From JBFIHF01 sp964411125 (GTDB lineage: Bacteria; Myxococcota_A; Bradymonadia; Bradymonadales; Bradymonadaceae): 64,000 bases of DNA. The stretch covers positions 1-64,000 of the forward strand of contig CAYPJU010000013.1 in the NCBI GenBank assembly GCA_964411125.1, written 5' to 3'. Under the pieces are notes generated by a model. That model was not told where the DNA came from. It was given only the letters and a program-made list of their open reading frames with translations, and did not search any database. Both the position numbers and the translations under genes were made by a program. This document shows positions 33,255 through 41,803 of the stretch, one piece after another (position 1 is the stretch's first letter; the number at the start of each line of letters is the position of its first letter).

Positions 33255-34511
33255 ATGAACCGCACGGAAATCCTTCAGAACCTCGCCTTCAAGAATGACT
33301 CGAAGATCCTGTTCTGGGTGTTCGATGGTGTCGGGGGGATGCCCCACCCCGAGACGGGAAAGACGGAGCTCGAGACCGCCGACATCCCGCACCTGGATGC
33401 CTTCGCGCGCAGCGCCTCGTGCGCCGGTCTGCAGCCCTTTCACGCCGGGATCGCTCCGGGGAGTGGCCCTGGCCACATGTCGATCTTCGGCTACGACGTC
33501 GGGGAGATCGAACTTCCGCGAGGAGTGCTCGAGTGCCTCGGCGCCGAAGAAATCATGCGCGGCGGCGAAGTCGTCGCCGGCGTCCGCGTCCAGCCTGGCG
33601 ACCTCTGCATGCGGGGCAATTACGCGACGCTCGAGACCGTCGACGGAGAGAAGGTCATCGCCGATCGCCGCGCCAACAAGATCCCGACCGAGGACTCGTA
33701 CCGCGTCACGACGGAGCTGAGCCGGGCCATCCGCGAGATCGACGGCTGTGAAGTCTACATCGCGCCAGGAAAACAGCACCGATTCGCCGTCCTCATCCGG
33801 GGGGCTGGTCTGCACAACGGGCTCACCGACGCCGACCCCCAGAAGTCGGGACTCCCGCCGCGGAAGGTCGAAGCTCTGGACGAGAAGGCGCAACGCGCCG
33901 CCGACGTCGTCAACGAGTTCGTTCGACGGGCGACCGAGGTCCTCGAAAAGGAACCGCAGGCCAACACCGTACTGCTGCGCGGAATCGGCACCCCACCCGC
34001 CATCCAGACCCTCGAAGAGCTCTACGGCATTCGCTGCGCGGCGATCGCGACCTATCCGATGTATCGAGGCATCGCGAGCCTCGTCGGGATGGACATCCTC
34101 GAGGTCGGCTCCATGGACCACGCCGACGAGGTGCGCGTCCTCGAGGAGAACTTCGAGAATTACGATTTCTTCTACCTTCACATCAAGGAAACCGACTCGT
34201 ACGGGCACACCGGCGAGTTCGACAAGAAAGTCGGTGTGTTCGAGGAGTGCGACCCGCTCTTCGAGCGCGCTCGCAAGCTGGGGTTCGACGTCGTCGTCGT
34301 CACGGGGGACCACTGCACGCCGTGCGTCCTGGGAGACCATTCGTGGCACCCCATCCCCACCGCGCTCTGGTCGAAGAACTGCATCCCCGGCAAGTCCGAG
34401 GCGTACACCGAGCGCGAATGCAACGCCGGATTCTACGGGATTCGCCCCTCCGCCGACATTCTCCCGCTCGCCTTGGCCGAAGCAGGCCGTTTCGTGAAGT
34501 TCGGAGCGTGA
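33255..34511 (+). CDS. apgM: Archaeal-type cofactor-independent phosphoglycerate mutase
   Basis: A 418-residue metal-dependent enzyme interconverting 3- and 2-phosphoglycerate in glycolysis. It belongs to the alkaline phosphatase superfamily. ILFWVFDGVGGMPHP carries the first metal Asp, GPGHMSIFGYD the phosphorylated Ser, and FFYLHIKETDSYGHTGEFDKKV, VVVTGDHCTP and GDHSWHPIP the remaining metal ligands. It resembles archaeal ApgM more than bacterial GpmI, whose insertion domain it lacks. A strong ribosome-binding site (GGGAGGAAAAA) precedes the ATG. A small stem-loop (33205-33222) without a T tract separates it from the RND gene. Confidence 0.9.
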   Translation: MNRTEILQNLAFKNDSKILFWVFDGVGGMPHPETGKTELETADIPHLDAFARSASCAGLQPFHAGIAPGSGPGHMSIFGYDVGEIELPRGVLECLGAEEIMRGGEVVAGVRVQPGDLCMRGNYATLETVDGEKVIADRRANKIPTEDSYRVTTELSRAIREIDGCEVYIAPGKQHRFAVLIRGAGLHNGLTDADPQKSGLPPRKVEALDEKAQRAADVVNEFVRRATEVLEKEPQANTVLLRGIGTPPAIQTLEELYGIRCAAIATYPMYRGIASLVGMDILEVGSMDHADEVRVLEENFENYDFFYLHIKETDSYGHTGEFDKKVGVFEECDPLFERARKLGFDVVVVTGDHCTPCVLGDHSWHPIPTALWSKNCIPGKSEAYTERECNAGFYGIRPSADILPLALAEAGRFVKFGA

Positions 34512-34515
34512 CGAC

Positions 34516-35664
34516 GTGAAGCGCTGGTTCGTCCTCATCTCGCTACTCCTCGTCGTGGGCGCTGCCTACATGGCGTGCCATCACGCGCGCCGTTCGGGGG
34601 GCGGCGGCGCGGACACCACGCCCGGCGCAGTGCAGGTACCCGACGAAGATGCCGCGCTCGCAGCGGCCAACGACCACATCGAGGCCGCCCGCATCCTCTC
34701 CCTTCCCACCCGAGGCCTCCCTGCGGGGACGATGCGGGGGATGGCTCTTCCCACCTACACGGAACTCCCCGACCTGAGCTACGAACAGATGGTCGGCCGG
34801 GTAAAGGCGACCGGCGCGACCCACGTCAGCATCGTCGTGAGCTGGGATCAGCAGACGATCTATCACAACCGCATCGCCCCCGACCCGAGCGAGACACCTT
34901 CGGACGAGCGATTCGCCGCCGTCATTCGCGCCGCGCACGCCGCCGATCTCGGCGTCCTCCTCTTCCCGATCATCCACGTCGAGCGCCGTAACGAAGGCGA
35001 ATGGCGTGGGAAGCTCGCCCCGACCGTCCCCGAGCGCTGGAAGCAGGACTACCGAGCCTACATCATGCGCTACGCAGACCTCGCCGAAGCGACGGGCGTC
35101 GAGATCCTCTCGGTCGGCAGCGAGCTCTCCTCCATGGAGGGCGATACGGCGTGGTGGCGAGAACTCATCGCCGACGTCCGTAAGCGCTACTCCGGAAAGG
35201 TGCTCTACTCGGCCAACTGGGACCACTTCGAGACGCCGCAGTTCTGGGCCGAACTCGACTACGTCGGGGTGAGCTCCTACTTCGAGGTCGCGAAGCGCCC
35301 CGACGAACCGATGTTCAAGGTGACGGACCGGTGGCTCGAACACCGCCGACAGCTCACCGACTTCGCCCGCTCGGTCGGAAAACCCCTCGTTCTGACCGAG
35401 GTCGGATACCCGTCGACCAGCGACGCCGCCGTGAAGCCGTGGGACTACACGAAGAAACTGCCGCCGAACCCCAACGCTCAGCTCGCAGCTTTCCGTTCTC
35501 TCTCCGAGACTTGGTCGCGAACCGACGACGCCGCTCCGTTCTTCGCGGGCCTCTTCATCTGGCACGCATGGGGACACGGCGGCCCCGAAGACATCTCGTA
35601 CCCCGTCTGGGGAAAGAGCTCCGAGCGGTTCATACGACAGTGGTATTCAGCCCCAACGCCGTGA
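34516..35664 (+). CDS. GH113-like glycoside hydrolase, membrane-anchored
   Basis: A 382-residue predicted exported glycosidase. An N-terminal hydrophobic segment (about 4-21, WFVLISLLLVVGAAYMAC) is followed by a TIM-barrel domain from about residue 70 (GMALPTYTELPDLSYEQMVGRVKATGATHVSIVVSWDQQ). ILSVGSELSS carries the likely acid/base Glu and LVLTEVGYPS the nucleophile Glu, the pair expected in clan GH-A family 113 (beta-mannanase-like). The last hydrophobic residues before Cys21 do not form a clean lipobox. It begins 4 nt after apgM, so they are probably cotranscribed. The substrate is unproven. Confidence 0.8.
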   Translation: MKRWFVLISLLLVVGAAYMACHHARRSGGGGADTTPGAVQVPDEDAALAAANDHIEAARILSLPTRGLPAGTMRGMALPTYTELPDLSYEQMVGRVKATGATHVSIVVSWDQQTIYHNRIAPDPSETPSDERFAAVIRAAHAADLGVLLFPIIHVERRNEGEWRGKLAPTVPERWKQDYRAYIMRYADLAEATGVEILSVGSELSSMEGDTAWWRELIADVRKRYSGKVLYSANWDHFETPQFWAELDYVGVSSYFEVAKRPDEPMFKVTDRWLEHRRQLTDFARSVGKPLVLTEVGYPSTSDAAVKPWDYTKKLPPNPNAQLAAFRSLSETWSRTDDAAPFFAGLFIWHAWGHGGPEDISYPVWGKSSERFIRQWYSAPTP

Positions 35665-35721
35665 GCCGGCGCACGCATCTCGGCGGCGGTGGAGCGGTGC
35701 GAGGTACCGCCCGCGGCACGG

Positions 35722-37749
35722 TCAGAAGTTCGAATCTGCCGCGTCGGGCGAAAGACGGTTGTCGATGATCGCATCGATCCGGTCGAGCCGGTGGCTCGCC
35801 TGCTTGTGCTCCGGGTCGATCTCGAGGACGCGCTGGATTGCGTCGCGCGCCTCCCCCCACTGACGTCGGCGCTCGGCCAGCTCCGCCTGTTTGAGGAACA
35901 ACGGAATGGCGTGGGCGAGCTTGTACTCCGGCATGATACGGCGGCGGTATGCATGCCGCGTTTCGCGCTCGGCGAGCACCTGATGGGCCGACTCGATCCG
36001 GTCGCGAATCTCCGTGACGCGATCATGTACCTCGGACTCGAGGTTCGCCGGAACCTGGTCGGGATTGAACTGCTTGATCAGTTCCTCGTACGCCTTCTGG
36101 ACGACCTCCGAATAAGACGACCAGTGAACGTTCAAAACCTCGAAGTAGCTGGCCTTGTGGACGCTCAGGTACTTCACGGTGACGTTCTCGCGATAACGCT
36201 CACGCACGATGGTGTGATGAAGCGAACGGTCGAAACGCACGAGGCCCATTCGGTGCAGCGCGTGAACCACGGCGAACGTCTCCGCGTGCGAGAGTCCGCT
36301 CTCGGTGAAGACCTCCCTCAGCCGCCGGCGCCCCTTGAGCAGTGTCTCGACGAGGTCGACGTGCGAGTCCTCCGTGAGGGTCCGCTGCACCCTGTCACGC
36401 TCCTGGAAGACGACCTCGGGATACGCGTCGAGCTGTGCCGCCTGGTACTCCTCACGTTGCTTCATCGGCCAGTGCTTGTAGTCGTCCCCGAGCATCTTGA
36501 AGATGACTCGCTCGACGGCGACGTGCACACGCAACGGAGGATTGGGCAGAAAGCCTGCCGGAAGGTTCGGCGCGCCGTACACGGCGAGCTCGCCCTTCTT
36601 GAACTCGACGACTCGCTGCAAGAGATATGTGAGACGCCCCGCGATCGATTGCCGGATCTTGTCCGGATCCAGGATTCCGAGATCGAGCAGCGAGCGAGCA
36701 ACGCTGACATCGCGCTCGTCGGCGTGAGCGGCCGCCATCGAGAGCTGCTGCTTCGAGATGCGGTCCGCTCGATAGAGCATCAGCCCGAGCTCTTCGTCGG
36801 GCTCTCGCGGCTGCTGAGCCATCTCGGCGACGAGCCCGCTGTCGAAGAGGATCTGATACCGCTCGTCGTCCCCCCCGACCTCCACTACGCCGGTGAAGCC
36901 CTGCTGAGACAGGGAGAGGAGAATGTCGGTGATTCTGTCGTCCGCGAGCCGTTCGTGTCGGTCTGGCTCGGATTCGACGTCGAACCATGGAGGCCCCGGA
37001 CCGAACAGCTCCGAGGTCTTGCTCCCCACCCGCTTGGCCGTCGTCGACGTCAGGACGCGCTGGTCGGGCTGAGTGAGGCTGATCTGTCGGCGAAAACCGC
37101 GCTCATGCCTCCGGGTAACACCGGGGAGGACCGACTCCCAGGGCCCCTGGCTGTCATCGTTGGGTAGCGGCGTCAGGTCGAGCGCCGGACGCGGCACGTC
37201 GGGTGCGCTCGACGCCTCCGACGGCTCGCCGAACGCGAGGTCCATCCGGATCGACTCGAGCGCGATGCGATCGTCTTTGGGCAGGTCGAGGAGCTCGATC
37301 GCAGTCCCCTTCGCGGCGTAGTGCACCGTCCGTCCGGGACACTCGATCGTGATGTGGAACGTCGGCAAGGAGATCCGCAGGTCGACCACCGCGTTGAGTG
37401 GCGGAGGATCGTCGATCGCGAAGACCACACAGCCGAGGTCGAGGATCTGATCGAGGAGCTGCTCGACGCTGGCGACGTCGGTCGCCTCCAGCTCGTAGAC
37501 GTCGGGACGCCGAACCGGCTCGACCGGAAACGCGGCACCTTCCTTGTCGTCCACCCCCTGCCAGCCATCCGCCTCCGACTCGATGTCGGAGATTCGCGCG
37601 ATCCCCGCCTCGGACAATTGCCGGAGCTCGGTGGCGACGCCGGCGAGCGCCTGCGCCACGTCGCCGGGATCGAGCCCGTCGAACTCCGAAGTGAGGAGCG
37701 ACAGGACACGATCTCGCAGGGTTTTCTCGGACTTCGAAGAATTGCTCAT
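35722..37749 (-). CDS. Multidomain PilZ-like/DUF4388/degenerate J-domain protein
   Basis: A 675-residue cytoplasmic protein. An N-terminal helical part precedes a PilZ-like beta region (VVDLRISLPTFHITIECPGRTVHYAAKGTAIELL). A DUF4388 domain follows (about 290-420, DILLSLSQQGFTGVVEVGGDDERYQILFDSGLVAEM...). A J-like domain near residue 545 (YFEVLNVHWSSYSEVVQKAYEELIKQFNPDQ) has its HPD motif replaced by NPD. A TPR-like tail ends the protein. DUF4388 and PilZ modules are typical of gliding and signalling proteins in myxobacteria. The loss of the HPD His means it should not stimulate DnaK. The start at 37749 gives MSNSSKSEK. Confidence 0.78.
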   Translation of the reverse strand: MSNSSKSEKTLRDRVLSLLTSEFDGLDPGDVAQALAGVATELRQLSEAGIARISDIESEADGWQGVDDKEGAAFPVEPVRRPDVYELEATDVASVEQLLDQILDLGCVVFAIDDPPPLNAVVDLRISLPTFHITIECPGRTVHYAAKGTAIELLDLPKDDRIALESIRMDLAFGEPSEASSAPDVPRPALDLTPLPNDDSQGPWESVLPGVTRRHERGFRRQISLTQPDQRVLTSTTAKRVGSKTSELFGPGPPWFDVESEPDRHERLADDRITDILLSLSQQGFTGVVEVGGDDERYQILFDSGLVAEMAQQPREPDEELGLMLYRADRISKQQLSMAAAHADERDVSVARSLLDLGILDPDKIRQSIAGRLTYLLQRVVEFKKGELAVYGAPNLPAGFLPNPPLRVHVAVERVIFKMLGDDYKHWPMKQREEYQAAQLDAYPEVVFQERDRVQRTLTEDSHVDLVETLLKGRRRLREVFTESGLSHAETFAVVHALHRMGLVRFDRSLHHTIVRERYRENVTVKYLSVHKASYFEVLNVHWSSYSEVVQKAYEELIKQFNPDQVPANLESEVHDRVTEIRDRIESAHQVLAERETRHAYRRRIMPEYKLAHAIPLFLKQAELAERRRQWGEARDAIQRVLEIDPEHKQASHRLDRIDAIIDNRLSPDAADSNF

Positions 37750-37799
37750 GGAGGGTCGGGGAAAAGCTACGAGTATCGTTTCAGTGACGCCCGGCGATG

Positions 37800-39314
37800 T
37801 CAACGCGCCTGATCGTCGGAGGGTTCGTCCTCATCGGGGTCTGAGGCGCTCGAGCGATCCAAATCGGGCGCATCGCCGTCTTCTTCCTCGTCGTCGTCAG
37901 GGCTTCCGTCGGTCCCACCGTCCATCGCAGCGGAGACCTCCCCGCGGTCGGAGGCGCGCGCGTCGGACTGCTTGACCGGTCGCTTCAGCGCTGCGAGCTT
38001 CTCGGCGCTCGGAGACCCTTCGTCCGGCTCGGCCTCGTCTTCGTGGTCTACCGTACCGTCGGCGTGTTCCGCGAGCGCGAGCTCGTCGCTCGACGGATCC
38101 GGGATGTGGACGAACTCTGGACGGTAATTGCCGGAGTAGAACGGCGTCTTCTTGTAGGTACCGATGATGTCCGGCAGCAGCACTCGGATGATGCCGGCGA
38201 CCGGCAGCGCGAGCAGAACCCCGAGCAGACCGAACAGCTCGCCGCCCAGCAGCAGCACGATGATGACCGTGACTGGCGACAGCCCGACCTTCTCGCCGAC
38301 CACCTTCGGAGTCACCCAGTACCCTTCGAGGAGCTGGATCACGATGATCACGGCCCCGATGGCCAGAACGGGAGCCCATCCCGTCCAGTCGAGGAGCACC
38401 ATCAGGATCGCGAGGATCGAGCCGATGAGCACACCGAAGTAAGGGATGATGTTGAGGACCCCGGCGAGAACGCCGATCGCAGCGCCCGTCCATCCGCCGA
38501 TGCCCGCGACCCAGAACGTGATCCCGAATCCGAGCGCGTAGAGCGCGGCGAGGATGAGCGCGACCGTCACCTGGCCGCGGAACCATTCGCCGACGACGTC
38601 GTCGGCGAGCTCGATGCGGCGCTGATACCAGTCATGGCGCGCCCGAGGGACGAACTCCGCCATGCGGCTCGTCATCGCGTCGAAGTCGCGCAGGAAGTAG
38701 AACGTGAAAATCGGAATCATCACGAGATTGAGCAGGCTCGCTACGACGGCGCCCGTCTGCGCGATCAGTCCCCCCGTCCACTGCGTCACCTTCCTCGCGA
38801 TGTCGGGGAGCGCCCCCTTGACGGTGTCTGCGTATGCCGCGAACGCCGTCGTCAGGTCGGGCGGAACTTCGACCCCGTGCGTCTGCACCCATGGAATGAG
38901 TCGTTCCTGGATCAGCCCGATCAGCTCGGGCGCACGCTCCACCAGCTTGGTGATCTGCTTCGCGAGCGCCGGATACAAGATCAACGTGAACCCGACCAGC
39001 GCCGCGAGAATGACCAGGAGGAACGCTCCGATGGCGAGCTCCCGGCTGAAACCCCGCTCCCCCAGATACGGCACGCGGTCGCACTTTTCTTCGAGCCAAT
39101 CGACCGCGGGGTCGAGCAGATACGCGATGAGAAAGCTCACCGCCACCGGGAACACCACCGCCTCGACGTTCTTGACCAACCAGTAGACGATGTAGATTCC
39201 GCCCGCCCACAGAGCCGCCTTCGCGAGCAGATACGGGTAGCGCTGGTAGTAATGCCAGAACTCCGCCTGGTTCATCCCCGGCGCGATCTCGCGGTTCGGC
39301 TCCTGATCGCTCAC
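37800..39314 (-). CDS. AI-2E/PerM-family membrane transporter
   Basis: A 504-residue protein with about eight membrane segments between residues 30 and 385. It carries the family's late signature (IIPYFGVLIGSILAILMVLL...VIQLLEGYWVTPKVVGEKVGLSPVTVIIVLLLGGELFGLLGVLLALPVAGI). A long acidic, low-complexity cytoplasmic tail (about 400-504) follows. Family members have been linked to autoinducer-2 export and Na+/H+ exchange; the true substrate is usually unknown. The GTG start at 39314 overlaps the stop of the upstream exported-protein gene (GTGA, 39311-39314). An ATG at 39276 is an alternative. Confidence 0.85.
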   Translation of the reverse strand: MSDQEPNREIAPGMNQAEFWHYYQRYPYLLAKAALWAGGIYIVYWLVKNVEAVVFPVAVSFLIAYLLDPAVDWLEEKCDRVPYLGERGFSRELAIGAFLLVILAALVGFTLILYPALAKQITKLVERAPELIGLIQERLIPWVQTHGVEVPPDLTTAFAAYADTVKGALPDIARKVTQWTGGLIAQTGAVVASLLNLVMIPIFTFYFLRDFDAMTSRMAEFVPRARHDWYQRRIELADDVVGEWFRGQVTVALILAALYALGFGITFWVAGIGGWTGAAIGVLAGVLNIIPYFGVLIGSILAILMVLLDWTGWAPVLAIGAVIIVIQLLEGYWVTPKVVGEKVGLSPVTVIIVLLLGGELFGLLGVLLALPVAGIIRVLLPDIIGTYKKTPFYSGNYRPEFVHIPDPSSDELALAEHADGTVDHEDEAEPDEGSPSAEKLAALKRPVKQSDARASDRGEVSAAMDGGTDGSPDDDEEEDGDAPDLDRSSASDPDEDEPSDDQAR

Positions 39315-40159
39315 GGCATCGCCTCCACGATCGTGAATTCCACGGTCCCTTCTACGGTCCCCTCCACCGGGTCCAGCCGGAACCCGTCGAAGCTCGCCTG
39401 GGCCAGGCGGGTCGCGATTCCACGCACCCGCGCGGCCTCGTCGGCCACGCCGGGGTTCAGCTCGAGCGCGATCAATCCTTCCGTCGCCCACGCGTAGCCG
39501 ATCGATTCGACCCCGGCGATCTGGAGCAGCGCGCCGCGGATGGCATCGAGCCGTCCTCTCGTGCCAGCCCCGCGAATCGCGATGCTCGGCTCGGTGCTCG
39601 AAACTCCGACGGGCCCAGCTCTCTTCACCGACTCCGCGGCGAACGCTCGGGCAACCGTCGTGGCGATCGATTCGCGGGTCTCCCGAAGCGCGTCGTCAGA
39701 CTGCGATGCCCAGGCGGAGCGCTCGAACGAGAACTCCCCGTCCACCCGGGGGCCCGACGTGGTCGCGCTCAGAACCTTCAGCTCCGCGCGCGCTGTCCAG
39801 CCTCGAAGCCCGGCCGGCTGGAGCGGGGATGGCGCGTAGGTCACGGTCCCGACGACGACGCGATTGCGTCCCGCCACGCTGGCGATCGCGAGCGCGTTCG
39901 CGTCTGTGGGCCTCGGGGTGCGCAAGATCTTCGAGACCTGAAGCTCCGCCGTGCTGAGCGCAGCGATGCCCGCTGCGGCGAGCGCCGGGCGTAGGGTGTT
40001 GTCCGTCGCGGTCCAGCTCGGCGCGGCCGTCGACCACCAGAAGCTCGGCTCCCCCTCCCCCACCACCTCGGTGACGAGGAAGAGCGGCGCCTCAGTCTGG
40101 GCCGCGGCGACCCCCGGGAAGGCGAGCAGGCACGTCAGTAATGTCAGGATCAATCGCAT
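39311..40159 (-). CDS. Exported protein of unknown function
   Basis: A 282-residue protein with a signal peptide (1-20, MRLILTLLTCLLAFPGVAAA-QTE). The mature part has an alpha/beta domain (AGRNRVVVGTVTYAPSPLQ..., VDGEFSFERSAW) followed by a C-terminal domain beginning ...GRLDAIRGALLQIAGVESIGYAWATEGLIALEL. The latter resembles the heavy-metal-domain-like or secretin-like small folds of periplasmic proteins. Near the C-terminus VEGT is repeated in tandem. No family is certain. It is translationally coupled to the AI-2E family transporter gene, so it may be its periplasmic partner. Confidence 0.55.
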   Translation of the reverse strand: MRLILTLLTCLLAFPGVAAAQTEAPLFLVTEVVGEGEPSFWWSTAAPSWTATDNTLRPALAAAGIAALSTAELQVSKILRTPRPTDANALAIASVAGRNRVVVGTVTYAPSPLQPAGLRGWTARAELKVLSATTSGPRVDGEFSFERSAWASQSDDALRETRESIATTVARAFAAESVKRAGPVGVSSTEPSIAIRGAGTRGRLDAIRGALLQIAGVESIGYAWATEGLIALELNPGVADEAARVRGIATRLAQASFDGFRLDPVEGTVEGTVEFTIVEAMP

Positions 40160-40220
40160 CTTCCCAGTTTCTCCCGGCGGCGACCTCGTTGCAATGTTTT
40201 CGCAGCTCTCGGCAGCGGGG

Positions 40221-41786
40221 TCACTCCCACTCGATCGTCGCGGGCGGCTTGCTCGAAACGTCGTAGACGACCCGATTCACGCCGCTCACCTGATTGATGA
40301 TGGCGTCGCTCACTCGCCCGAGGAACTCGATCGGAAGTGCCGCGCGGTCCGCCGTCATTCCGTCCTGGCTCGTCACGGCGCGCAGCGCGATCACCTGGTC
40401 GTAGGTGCGCTGGTCTCCCATCACCCCCACCGTCCGAACGGGCAACAGGACGGCGAACGCCTGCCACACCGCGTGGTAGAACCCGGAGTCGCGAAGCATT
40501 CGGATGAAGATGTGGTCGGCAGCCCGCACGATCCGCAACCGCTCCTCGGTCACGTCGCCGAGGATCCGCACGGCGAGCCCCGGGCCCGGAAACGGGTGCC
40601 GATCCACCATGTCCGCCGGCAGGCCGAGCTCGCGACCGAGCTCGCGCACCTCGTCCTTGAAGAGCTCTCGCAGCGGCTCGACCAGTTCGAACTCGAGGTC
40701 TTCGGGGAGCCCCCCGACGTTGTGGTGGGACTTGATCGTGGCGGAGGGGCCGCGAACGCTCACGGACTCGATGACGTCGGGATAGAGCGTTCCCTGGGCC
40801 AGGAACTTCGCGTCGTCGACGTCCCGGGCGACCTCCTCGAAGACCCGAATAAAAACTTCACCAATCACTTTACGTTTCTCTTCGGGGTCTTCGACGCCAC
40901 GTAGCCGGCTCAAGAATTGGTCCTGCGCGTCGACGACCCGCAGGTCGACGTTGAAGTGATCCTCGAAGATTTCACGAACGCGATCGACCTCCTCGTGGCG
41001 CATCAGCCCGTTGTCGACGCAGACACAGGTCACGCGGTCCCCTATGGCGCGCGCCAGCAGCGCGGCGACCACCGACGAGTCCACTCCACCGGAGAGTCCG
41101 CAGATCACTCGCCCGGCGTCGCCGACGTGGCGACGAACCTGCGCGATCGCCGTGTCGACGAACGACGCCATCGACCAGTCACCCTCGCAGCCGCACGTCC
41201 CCCGGACGAAATTCTCGAGGATTTCGGAACCGCGGTCGGTATGGGAAACCTCGGGGTGGAACTGCAGGCCGTAGATTCGGGCGGTCTCGTTCGCCATCGC
41301 CGCGACGACGTCGTTGTGGGTCGACGCGATCTGTTCGAAACCTGCCGGCAGCTCGACGACGTGGTCGCCGTGGCTCATCCAGACCGTCGTCTCCTCCTTC
41401 GCGTCGAATCGCGCGAAGGGCCCGACGGTCGCGTCGACGACGATCGTCGTGCGTCCGTACTCACGAAGTCCCGAAGCAGCGACTTTGCCGCCCAGCTCGT
41501 GAGTGAGGAGCTGCATTCCGTAGCAGATCCCCAGCACCGGCACGCCCAGCTCCAGCAGCCCCCCCGCGAGCCTGGGAGCTCCCTGCACACCGACGCTGCT
41601 CGGGCCGCCCGAGAGCACGATCCCGCGAGCGATCGCGTCCCCGCTGGCGACGACGTCGCCGAGGCGCGGGTCGTTACAGGGCCAGACCTCACTGTAGACG
41701 CCCAGCTCGCGGATGCGCCGGGCGATGAGCAGCGTGTACTGGCTCCCGTAATCGAGGATCAGAATACCGCGCGACAGTTCAGACAT
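40221..41786 (-). CDS. guaA: GMP synthase (glutamine-hydrolysing)
   Basis: A 521-residue two-domain enzyme that aminates XMP to GMP. The N-terminal class I glutamine amidotransferase has the nucleophile Cys in GICYGMQ and the His/Glu in LQFHPEVSHT. The C-terminal ATP-pyrophosphatase domain has the PPi loop SGGVDSS and the dimerisation domain with HPFPGPGLAVRILG and the terminal KPPATIEWE. The start at 41786 is preceded by GAGGTG. It lies 17 nt downstream of guaB in the same purine operon. Confidence 0.97.
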   Translation of the reverse strand: MSELSRGILILDYGSQYTLLIARRIRELGVYSEVWPCNDPRLGDVVASGDAIARGIVLSGGPSSVGVQGAPRLAGGLLELGVPVLGICYGMQLLTHELGGKVAASGLREYGRTTIVVDATVGPFARFDAKEETTVWMSHGDHVVELPAGFEQIASTHNDVVAAMANETARIYGLQFHPEVSHTDRGSEILENFVRGTCGCEGDWSMASFVDTAIAQVRRHVGDAGRVICGLSGGVDSSVVAALLARAIGDRVTCVCVDNGLMRHEEVDRVREIFEDHFNVDLRVVDAQDQFLSRLRGVEDPEEKRKVIGEVFIRVFEEVARDVDDAKFLAQGTLYPDVIESVSVRGPSATIKSHHNVGGLPEDLEFELVEPLRELFKDEVRELGRELGLPADMVDRHPFPGPGLAVRILGDVTEERLRIVRAADHIFIRMLRDSGFYHAVWQAFAVLLPVRTVGVMGDQRTYDQVIALRAVTSQDGMTADRAALPIEFLGRVSDAIINQVSGVNRVVYDVSSKPPATIEWE

Positions 41787-41803
41787 GGGCACCTCGGACG
41801 GAC

